NCBI GenBank assembly: GCA_002633005.1
Contig: NMRA01000587.1
Location: 62,001-126,000 of the forward strand
DNA: 64,000 nt
From: Phoronis australis
Lineage: Eukaryota > Phoronida > Phoronidae
Direction of reading: 5' to 3'
The position numbers and the translations under genes were made by a program. The first letter of the stretch is position 1. The number at the start of each line of letters is the position of its first letter. The notes beneath the pieces are model-generated. The model worked only from the letters and a program-made list of their open reading frames with translations, did not search any database and was not told the DNA's origin. This document shows positions 54,813 to 64,000 of the stretch, in pieces.

Positions 54813-57800
54813 ATGGAATCCCAGGATGATGGTTTGGTCGTTGTTCTTTCTGAGCGATTATCGCATCTGGAACGCCTTGTCTTCGGTTCTCAGGATAAAG
54901 ACGCCCAATATCCGAAGGTGTTTGGCTTGGAGTTGTTCATATTTTGTTTCATTTTGAATTGTTTAATAATTTGTTGTGCTGTATCTGTTCTCAGTATTAC
55001 TAGAACAAAATTGAGACAGATGCCCTGTTCACAAGAGGTTTTCAATGTGCTGGTCCAGTTCAAACGATGGTACTTTCCACTCCACTCTCCAGTTTTAAAT
55101 CAAAGGCGTCCTCAACTTCTGACTGTCCCCAATACACTATATAGAATACTAGTATATATAGTGTATTGAGGACTATCAGAAGCTGAGGATGCCTGTGTTT
55201 TAAATATGACTATGAAGTGCTGTTTACACTCCACACGCATAAATCACTGATTGGTAGCAAGTTATTTAGTGGGGCTTTATATGATGATATGTTACACCCG
55301 TTGTTTGACAGTATCACTGTCTCAAGTGGTTGCAGTAGAAATGGTAGTTATCCCATAGGCTCGTTCTGTACACCGGAAGCTTTTCAGCAAACTATGCCTC
55401 ACACTGATCTTTATAACACTTCTCAACTCAAACAAATACTCCCGCAATCAAACTTTTTTTTCAAACGGTCCTTCATTTAGTTGCCAAAATCGGCAACTGT
55501 TGGCCGTTTTTACACATCCTGTGTTAACCCACACAGCCTTTGTTACCCAGAAATGTTTGTATCAGCACAATAGGGCAAATGTTGTGGGATTCTGTGGAGA
55601 GGAGATTCATTTGAGTCAATAAATGTTATCGTGTTAGACAGAGAGTTTGTCATTTCAGAGTATGTTAGTTGAAGCCAATTTTCCTGGATAGACATACTGG
55701 TATCAGCTTTAAATTATCTGACTCATGGTCCAGGATCCTCGAGTTGATGTCCAGGAACGCTGACAATGGGTGACTCAGTTTTCTCTGGAATGAGTCATTC
55801 CCTACAAGAAGGAGCTAGGAGGCACTTTTAAAGCATCATTAACACTTGGAGAATATAACAAGCTATGAGTTTACGGAAATTTTGATTTGTAATTTCCATT
55901 ATTCCATATCAAGTGGTTCACCTGTCCATCGTGTATCGCATGTTTGCTCAGCTTTGTTGGCTTCCTTTGGTAGTTCAGTGTTCTCCACAACTTGTTATTT
56001 TGTTGACTGAAAACCAATGCAATGAATTTGAAGTACTTTGAGATTAGACATTTCTTAAGCAAATCGGGACCTTTTGGAGTTTTGGTGCATGTTCAGTGCT
56101 TTTATTCCAAGACTTAACACACAAGTTCCTCACAGTACAGACCTGGAACTTTCATTCACATACATGAATTTCGTATTTCAGTCGCATTTGATTTTTTTTG
56201 TTGGAGAGAACACTAGGATTTTGTGATAAATCCCTTTTGGTGGTCTATGACTTCGGGAACAATGCATCCGTGGAGTAAAACTTATACTTCAGTGGATGAA
56301 ACTGGTTCTCAAAATCGGGAACCACCAAAACGGATTAATGAAAGTCAGTGTATTAACAGCTAATATCTGCTGTGGACTTGTTCATTGCAGTGCATTGAAA
56401 GTCTGTCCAAAGTAAATGCACACCTATCAACAATGGCTGCTGGAAGAGACAAGGTTTCCGAAGCTTTCAATAAAGGTAAGACCATTTGCTGTAATTCTCC
56501 TGCGGGACTATTTTCACGACGGCTTCCACTATCGATTTAACCGAATCTCTTCTTGGTGAAAATCGATGAAATTTTGGAACAAAGAATTGGCGGATAATTC
56601 TCCAGTGAATTAAGACAGTTTAATAGGTTCTTTTTGTTATACTTTCTGGGTTTTGCCTAAATACTTGAACGAGAATTTGTTTGAATACTACAGCTGTATG
56701 GGGTGCTGTTCAAAAGAACAGTTCAGTTGTTGGAACCTTTGTATTTTTTCAGCTTCAGAACTGGACGCACTCATGGACGCTGGTGCTAACGACGAGTTAA
56801 CTATGCCTCCCACTGTGAAGGCTGACGTGGTTATAAATGGTACAGACATTTTTAGATTATTTAATCGTCATTTTCATACATGTGCAAAACGTAAGTATTT
56901 AGCTTTGGGATGACGGGGCTCCAGGCTTGCTGCCTACATGTATTTCTGACGACATAAAGAAACAGCCATTATTAGTAATTTGCAAGTAAACAACCGGTTT
57001 AATGTTCTTCAAGTGATATGTAGGCAACGAGTAGTGTTAGAATTCTGTGATGATGACAAATTGTTTATGGTTTTCTAGAAGAGGACCGTTTACGACAAAT
57101 AGCTGCTGATTTGGAGACAGTACAAAAGTTGTCGCATGTTCTGGACAGTGAACACATTAAAGGTGAGAAAATTTCTTGTGAATTAGATGTATCTGATTCG
57201 AAAATCTATAAAAGAAGGAATTACTGAAATTACGTCAAAAATTCTCAAGTTAGGGATTGAAAAAATAATTATTCCGCTCAACACCGTAGTTTGTACCAAA
57301 TTGAGAAATTAATTTTGGCATCCCAAATTCAAGGGCACTGGTAACAGTTTTACTCATGCATAAATGATCAGTGTTGATTTTTATGAACTTTCAAAATTAT
57401 CTTCAGACCCTGTGATGCATATACATGCTCTAGTCCACAGTTTGAGAGATATAATGCTTGTAAAATTTGCCCATACATAATCATGACATGTTTTGCCGGT
57501 AATCTAGTCTTTACAATCCGTTAGCAGTCAATATCCACATTTTAAAGAGCAACTGAAACCACAATAATGGTTTACTTGTGGTTGCTACATTAACTGTTAG
57601 TCAACTGATTGTTCAGTGCAGCTGAAACCCTTTTAATAGGGACTCTCAAACTATAGGTCTTATTAGTTGATCGATTTTTAAATTTTCAAGTTAAGATTGT
57701 TTTATTGAAAATGATTTTTACCAGACATCTAAATTGATTTCGCTCCTTAAAAACGTTTTCTACCACTCGCAAGAAGGGATTTTTTTAATGATGTAGGCAA

Positions 57801-60392
57801 GGTAAGAGTTGGATTTTGTTTACGCAGTCATAAACACAGTGGCAGCTGTGGCTGACGACCATCTTAGCCATGGATTGGACACAGCTGCGTGTTGGTGGGG
57901 TAGTGGCCAGTAACAGCTCCTTATGGAAGGCATACGGCATGATGCAGATCTAGGTCACTCTTGTGTTTTGGGCTTGTTCTTTCGCATTACTTTTCTTCTC
58001 GATTTCAGCGGTGCCTGCGTTGTCAGACCAACTACAACTGCTCAGTCAAAAACAGCTGGAACAGCAGGTAAACCCAGTTGCAGGGGCTGGGGTAGAGGGC
58101 TGCAGGATGGAGGAGAGGAGAAATTACTGAGACAGAGGCAGGGGTAGAAGCTGCAGAATGGAGGGGAGGAGCTTAAATGCCCATGGCAGAGAATAAAGTG
58201 CCAAGTGACGTTTAGTGAAACTAGGGCTCTACCTGTTGTGTGAGAGCCTTATCACATTAACGTCTGCAAGCTAATGAGCAGCTTTCTGTCCTCTATCTGT
58301 TCAGAGGATAAATAGTGAACCCTTTCCTCATTAGCGCTACCTTGTGAATATCTAGTTGCCCATTTTTTTGTGCTACATTACTGGTGGTTGAAGGCATGCT
58401 TTGCTAGTTTCAGAACGGAAAGTTTTCACCTCTTTCAAACAAAAGTAACTGCTAAAATTGTCGACAGTTTGTACTGTGATACTGTGTAAAGTGCTACTAT
58501 TTTAACCAATCCTGGGCTCACCATAGGCAAACAAAGCCTAACTGTTCTTGGAATGTAGCCTCTTAATCCTTGTGGCAAGAGGGCAGATCTGCAGTCAGAT
58601 TTCTGGGTGGACAGTTAGAAGGAAGATTATATATCTGATGAACGTTCACATGTGAAGTTTGTGGACATTAAGTTTAATCTACCTGCTGATTGGTCGGCTT
58701 GTGAAAGCTGTATGAATCATATGAAAATTAGCCAGAAATTCTTATTTCAAACTTTTGCTGATTTTCAGCTTGCCAGAATTTTGTCAACGTTTATGGAAAC
58801 CCCTGACCGTATTCTTAGGCAATTGCAGTAAGGGCTGTTCCAGTAAAATCCGTGTGGGAGGAGGGGGACGGCAGTAGAAATAAAATTTCATGGGTGGTGG
58901 TCTTCAGAAAAAACTCAAATTATGGGTGGTCGTTCCTGTAAGAAGTGATGCATTAATAATGGGTGGTATATTTTGACCTGTTAATGTTGACAGATTGATT
59001 ACTTTAGCTGTCTAAACTAAAAAAAATGCAGTTGGCATATATCCTAACTTATCCCTATAGAAAAAAGCCCATATTGCCAGTGAACAGAGTGCAATATGTT
59101 CACTAAGCCATTAATCAAGTCATGGGCAACTGGATTTGACTGATTGTCTGCAGTCGTATTGAATTGAAAAGTTATGCAACACTAAACTGGTGTTAACACA
59201 TATAAGTAAATTGACGATTTTTAAATAAAAAGTATGAGGAGTAAGATAAACAAGTTCCAATATTCACTTGTCGTAGAAGTATAAAAGAGTTTGTGGAGAT
59301 TGTTTGAGATTCATAGATCCTTATAATTGAAAAAATGTTCATTGAAATTATAGACACATGGTGAACAGAGACACCTGGTGGCTGCCAAAAGTATTGCTCA
59401 CAGGCTACTTAAGTTTTTGACAATATTGGACAAGACAACTAGTTCTTGTCTGTCAATCATCTTATTTCTTAACAGGTCCTCCTGGAGGCAATTTGTTTGC
59501 AAGTGTTGGATTTTATATTTTAACCTATTAAAAATAATTAAAAAATTATGGGTCATGGGTAGGATAAATAAATGAAAAATATGGGCGGTGGGTACGAAAT
59601 AAAAGTGCCTTCCCCCCCTTCCATACAGATTTTGCTAGAACAGCCCTAACCCCCCAGTTGTCTAGTAGGCACATTGTGTTGACTGGAGTGACGATTTTTA
59701 CAGAACAAAGTCGAAGAGCATTCAACTTAAAACACAGAAACATAAAAGGGATGCTAACTTTTGGGATAAGGCTTGACAGTTGAGTTCATGAACAAAATTT
59801 CATTTTGTCTGCCTATCTTATTCATGGATGGTTTTGTATTTTTCATTGATCTCTTTTACATTTTTGCAGGACCGTACTGCTGTTTTGACAGATGATACAA
59901 AGAGACTGATCTCGGCATACAACAACATTGTATCCTTTGAGCTGTGATAAAAAAATCAAGATCAAATTTAGTAGTGATTATACTTTGTTAAAAAATCCTA
60001 TTAAAGACCACTGCCTACTTTGTGAAGTTTCAATTTTAATATTTCCTGCCATGAAAGCAACTTAATAACTGTTGCCTTCACTTTAACTCCCAACACTTGA
60101 TTTATTAGTCTCTCGATAAAACACCTTGCGCAATAACCCAAATGGGTACAGTTACTGCAGTATACTTATATTAGCACAAGTTCATTATGTATTAATAAGT
60201 TTTAGGTTTTACCTTTCCTGAAATACCATTATTTGCACTATGACAGAAGACAAAAACGCATTGCCTTTAACTACTGTTCAGATAACAACATTGTCCAAGC
60301 AGTTTGTACAGTGGGATGACACCTTGACCAGACTGGAGCTGTCTCAGCAGGGGTCAGATCAGGGTCAGCGGGCTGTGTACCCATCACTGTAG
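54813..60392 (+). CDS. DCTN3: Dynactin subunit 3 (p24), complete, 7 exons
   Basis: Exons 54813-54917, 56391-56475, 56753-56839, 57079-57162, 58009-58067, 59870-59929 and 60282-60392 join with GT/AG borders and compatible phases into 196 aa (human DCTN3 is 186 aa). DCTN3 is the small p24 subunit of the dynactin shoulder, which links dynein to cargo. Matches along the family include an N-terminal LSERLSHLERLVFG helix, EEDRLRQIAADLETVQKLSH, LDSEHIKAVP, and the hallmark LSKQFVQWDDTL near the C-terminus. The protein is mostly helical or coiled coil, without signal or membrane segment. The first ATG (54813) is preceded by in-frame sequence without another ATG. Introns 1 and 5 hold inverted-repeat elements. 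Confidence 0.93.
55093..55204. mobile_element. Near-perfect foldback (hairpin) element in DCTN3 intron 1
   Basis: Two arms of about 52 bp, left starting TTTTAAATCAAAGGCGTCCT and right ending GAGGATGCCTGTGTTTTAAA, are about 85% complementary with almost no loop (centre near 55148). A foldback MITE is the simplest reading; a small-RNA hairpin is possible. Confidence 0.75.
58831..59647. mobile_element. 817-bp element with about 43-bp terminal inverted repeats in DCTN3 intron 5
   Basis: The left end AGGGCTGTTCCAGTAAAATC and the complement of the right end AGGGCTGTTCTAGCAAAATC continue to match through a G-rich block for about 43 bp. The interior repeats ATGGGTGGT-type motifs near both ends and has no transposase. 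Superfamily and target duplication are unclear. Confidence 0.75.
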
Positions 60393-62084
60393 ACTTCTGA
60401 CCTCTTGTGACCACCATGTGACACGTCACGCGACCTATCGTTGATGATGTGCACGCCATGTGGATTTGTCACGGAATGGTGCATTATGTGCTGCAGTTTG
60501 GAAAATGAACCGCAGTTATCTTTGTGTCTTCAGTTGGTTTATGTCTGTTGTTTTTGTTAATGGAGGTCTGGTTCCTGTGCCAAATGGAGGCATTCTGTAG
60601 CTGTCGCGCAATTGTTGGATTGGAACCATTCGACAATATTTGCTCGTTTTTTTTGTTAACTTGTGGACATTGGAGTTGTATATTTGGGTCATTATGTGAG
60701 ACTGCCACCAATACATGTGATGGTGACTAGTGGCCATTAAAAGCTAATTATGGAGAATATACAACACGTTAAAGAGGACATCTCACTATTTAGTGTACAA
60801 GTATAGTTTTCAATTGGTCTTGAGTTTTTAAAATGAGTTCTAGCAAAGCTTGCTCGCTTGGTGCAATGAGCCCAACCATGTGGCCTGCGCACGTCTGATG
60901 CACCGCAGACGACATCAGGCCTCCTGCAGTGTTTTTTTTAAGGCTCGTACTGTAAGCTCTAACTTGTTACACTACTCGTCATCTTACAGTGGCGATAATT
61001 TTTTTTTCTAAACAAGAATAGATTTCTGGCTTTTGCAAAGAACTGCTAGAAAGTTTATTATTCCTTGAGACCATGCTTGGTGCATTAAGTGGGACGCAGT
61101 GATAAGCCGATCTGTGTAGACTGGTCCCAAGAAATAGTGAAGTGTCAGTTGTTTTAGAGCCCAGAGATCAAATCAAATTTGACCAAGGAACAATTTGAGA
61201 CCAATACTATAACAGGAAGTGGTCTAAATCAAAAGTTGGTTTTTGTGACGTAAGGAGGTTTATAGCCACAAAACTTGGAAATATGTGGATTCTGTCAGGT
61301 TTTGCATTTCCATGGTAGTAGTTTATAAACAGTTAGTGACGTAATTATTAAATGTTTATTTATTAAATCAATAACTAAATCATTGGTGTTTCAAGATTAG
61401 AATTTTTGCTTTGTGAATTTTACTTTCAGAGCCACAAGGTTGTGCTATACATCCTGAAGGAGTCATATTTCTGCATCAACATTCTAAAACTTTGTTGTGT
61501 TGTCATTACTAAATTTTTTATCGGTATCATTTTTAAGCATGGTCTGCATGCCACCTGTTGGCCACATCGTGAGACCTAATGAATTTTAGTCACGGACATT
61601 TCTGCTCCAACCAGTACACGAATCCGGAAACTTCTGCTAACGGTGCAGACCAAACTGAAAAATGTTTACAATCTACATTTCCATGGCGGTTTAAGATTTA
61701 CATACTAAATGTATATATTTGTCCCACTCAAGTCTGTAACCCTTGGCTTGTTTACAATCATGAAATGTGAAACTAAATGTAAAATTGCAGTGAAAACATC
61801 TGGTAAGTTTGTCTACGCCGAATAAGTGTCGCCTAAACAGCCAATGAAATTTTGCCTAGGAGGACAACCAGCAATTGGTGCAAGGAAATGTATTGCCATT
61901 CACAATTTACAGCCAACAGTTGCAGCCCAACGGCATATACGTGGGCTCGAAAGACTATAATCACGTCCCATTTGTTGCAATGAATATTTCCTACAACAGT
62001 TGCCAATTGCTCTCAATTTCTTCCCAAAACCAATATTACATACCTTTTAAGATTCCTGAACAAGCTCTATAAATAGCAAATAAA
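60393..62084 (+). other. 3' flank / probable long 3' UTR of DCTN3
   Basis: No further coding exon was recognised. ATTAAA near 60735 and AATAAA at 62079-62084 are candidate polyadenylation signals; I cannot choose between them. Confidence 0.4.
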
Positions 62085-62439
62085 ATGTTGCATCAACAGC
62101 GATTGAAGTCTCGAGGTGTTTATTTTTAACCACAAGCATAAAGATTTCATTGTGACCAGACGCCTTCTGTAACTTGATCACATGACATCACTGTACATGC
62201 CCTAGATCAAAAGTGTTAAGAAAAGGTGTTTTGTAAACAAAGAATCAAAACAGTGATTGTTTGGGTTTCAAGTTCACCAATACCCAGAAGTTTTTGGATT
62301 TTGATACTTAGGACACTTTGAGTAATGCTACGTGACTATTAGAATGAGGTAGAATATGTATAATATGCACAAAATATCTAGATCGAATGCATTTATGGCC
62401 TCTAAAAACAGTTTGATGCAAATTACGCCAGTAGGAATA

Positions 62440-62575
62440 TGGAGGGCGCAGCATTGAAAAAAGTGGGGCAAGCCCTCTCTGGTGCACCGTCCATAGACCA
62501 TGGGCAATGCGACACTGAAAAAAGTGAGGGTCCTATAGCCCCCCAGCCCCCTATGGTGCGCCGCCCATGTCTGGT
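62440..62575 (+). repeat. Imperfect tandem duplication of about 68 bp
   Basis: The order GCGCAGCATTGAAAAAAGTG..CCCTCTCTGGTGCACCGTCCAT is repeated as GCGACACTGAAAAAAGTGAG..CCCCCTATGGTGCGCCGCCCAT. Confidence 0.6.
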
Positions 62576-62640
62576 AAATGGAATAAATTCATCTCAATAG
62601 AGTTGTAGTCTTTACAAGAACAAATCTACGAAATACAACT

Positions 62641-63808
62641 TTTATTCTTCACAAGTCCATTCTAACATGGGAAAAACTCCTTGCTGTACAATCCTCAAGC
62701 AACAAATATCTTATACAATATACAATGGAAACTGTAGCAGTAAAACTCAAAAGTCGGACACGCATGAGTCAGATTTTTGCTTAACTTTGACAGTCCACAC
62801 CACAGTTGTTCTAGTTCATGGGCCGGGCCTTTAAGACAAATTTCGCCACACTCGGATGAAATCTCGCGGTACGGTTAGGTGGTGTCACATCCTAATCCAT
62901 CCTGTAGGGTGCGAACGATTTTCAGCAAAGTATGCTTAATCATGGCTATTACTAAAGCACTAAATGTACATTTTGAGTGTAGATGGACACCTTTGGCAGC
63001 AACTAGAGTCTTTCCCCTTTCAGCTTGAACAAACACCGACAATCAACATTTTTCTGAATGGACATTCATTCTGTTGACAAAACTGAAGACAGCTCCATTA
63101 TAGTCAACGTGTTTGAGATCAAGCAGAAAGATATTGAGCGTTTTGGGGGAAGTCACCTGACTACCAGACACACTGAGGGAGGCAGCACAGACGAGGGACC
63201 TGTCTAGGCCAAGTTGAATCCGACTTCTTTGAGTTTAACTGTACTACTGGAATTATAAGCAATACATCACCTACTAGTAGAGTTGACAACTACTGCAATT
63301 ATTGCATTAAAATCCTCATTACATGAAATTCCTTAAAAACTGTCCAATGTCATACTAGTTACCATAAGCGATGGTTCCTGAGCTTGCAAAACCAGTTGGT
63401 TGCAATGGCCACTGCCATACGCCTGGAAATTAAAGTCAAAACAGCAAATCCCTTACCGTGGACACAACTTTTTCACGGAATACACAAAAAATGAGAAAGT
63501 CAGATGCATGAAAATCAGATCTGCTTAAATGAGGCAAAATTACATGGGATGGTTTTCTTAATCCGTACACTTGGTGCCCATAGGTCATTCACAACATTCG
63601 GGGTCCGGTTGAATCCAACTTAATGCTTGTTTTACAATACAAGAATGATGTCAATGCCATTAACCGGGTCATTTTTTGTAAAATAGCTTTCACCGGTCTG
63701 TTTGTACTAAAAACTATATAATAAAAAGTATGAGCGAGTTTATCTAACTATTAATGAAGAAAGTCAATTCAGAAGACACGACACATGTCCTTCCCAGTTG
63801 GAGGGTCA
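62641..63808 (-). other. Probable 3' UTR of the minus-strand gene at the window end
   Basis: It follows the stop codon at 63811-63809 on the minus strand. AATAAA on that strand at 62646-62641 could end it. No repeats or open frames of note are present. Confidence 0.35.
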
Positions 63809-63893
63809 TCAGTGACCCCCAGCAGCGCCCCCCTCTGCTTGCTCTTTCTTGGCTTGGGCAGCAGCCTGCTTCTGTCGCATGGCGTCTGCATCC
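63809..63893 (-). CDS. Last coding exon of an unidentified gene entering from the right edge
   Basis: The minus strand shows an acceptor TTTCCAG at 63900-63894, then 85 bp reading (R)DADAMRQKQAAAQAKKE... and GGAAGGH before a TGA. The tail is Ala/Gln/Lys-rich and helical, with a Gly-rich end. It is a phase-2 entry (one base completes the previous codon). I do not recognise the protein. The gene converges tail to tail with DCTN3. The rest lies outside the window. Confidence 0.45.
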
Positions 63894-64000
63894 CTGGAAA
63901 TATCAAAGTTCACTGATTATGGGGGACTTGGTAGTACAGTGCCATAACGGACAACAGAGTTCCCCAGTTATTGTCACGAAATGGCAAAAAAAACTATTTT

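Noticed and set aside
54771-55169. 132-codon open frame over the DCTN3 start
   Set aside because: Only its first part from ATG 54813 to the donor at 54918 is DCTN3 exon 1; the rest is intron.
1-64000. CRISPR array, bacterial operon or insertion sequence
   Set aside because: Spliced animal genes throughout; the repeats are eukaryotic microsatellites and transposons.

Overview
Animal (metazoan) nuclear genomic DNA, AT-rich, with short exons split by repeat-rich introns, normal-looking CpG and many short inverted-repeat transposons. Gene content and repeat style fit a marine invertebrate such as a hemichordate, cephalochordate, echinoderm or lophotrochozoan. The sequence alone does not let me name the species. 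Exons were assembled by hand from reading frames, GT/AG junctions and matching phases. No transcript data were available.

Layout. (1) 574-4441, minus strand: a complete four-exon core-1 beta-1,3-galactosyltransferase (C1GALT1-like), 342 aa. (2) 8738-18120, plus strand: nine exons of a mitochondrial-clan cytochrome P450, lacking only the first (presequence) exon; it is divergent from the first gene. (3) 18121-33231: about 15 kb with no gene I can support, made of degenerate interspersed repeats and two of the three assembly gaps. (4) 33232-53247: a tandem segmental array of three units. Each carries one copy of a three-exon secreted-peptide gene. The outer copies (33916-36355 and 50534-53180) are intact; the middle one (41816-44106) is a multiply broken pseudogene. 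(5) 54813-60392, plus strand: a complete seven-exon dynactin subunit 3 gene (DCTN3), 196 aa. (6) 63809-63893, minus strand: the last coding exon of an unidentified gene that runs out of the window and converges on DCTN3.

The most interesting content is the array. Each intact gene encodes a 19-residue signal peptide split after MKL by an intron, an Asp/Glu-rich propeptide, a Lys-Arg processing site, and an 84-residue, extremely cationic, seven-cysteine C-terminal peptide ending in a Cys-Cys-Cys run. The copy-1 mature region has 22 Arg/Lys and no acidic residue. It seems to be two tandem Cys-x28-Cys beta-hairpin-like modules. I do not recognise the family. The architecture is that of a host-defence (antimicrobial) peptide precursor and I flag it as probably undescribed. 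Conserved TATA boxes, an internal promoter duplication in copy 1, unit-specific transposon insertions and pseudogenisation of the middle copy show a young, actively turning-over locus.
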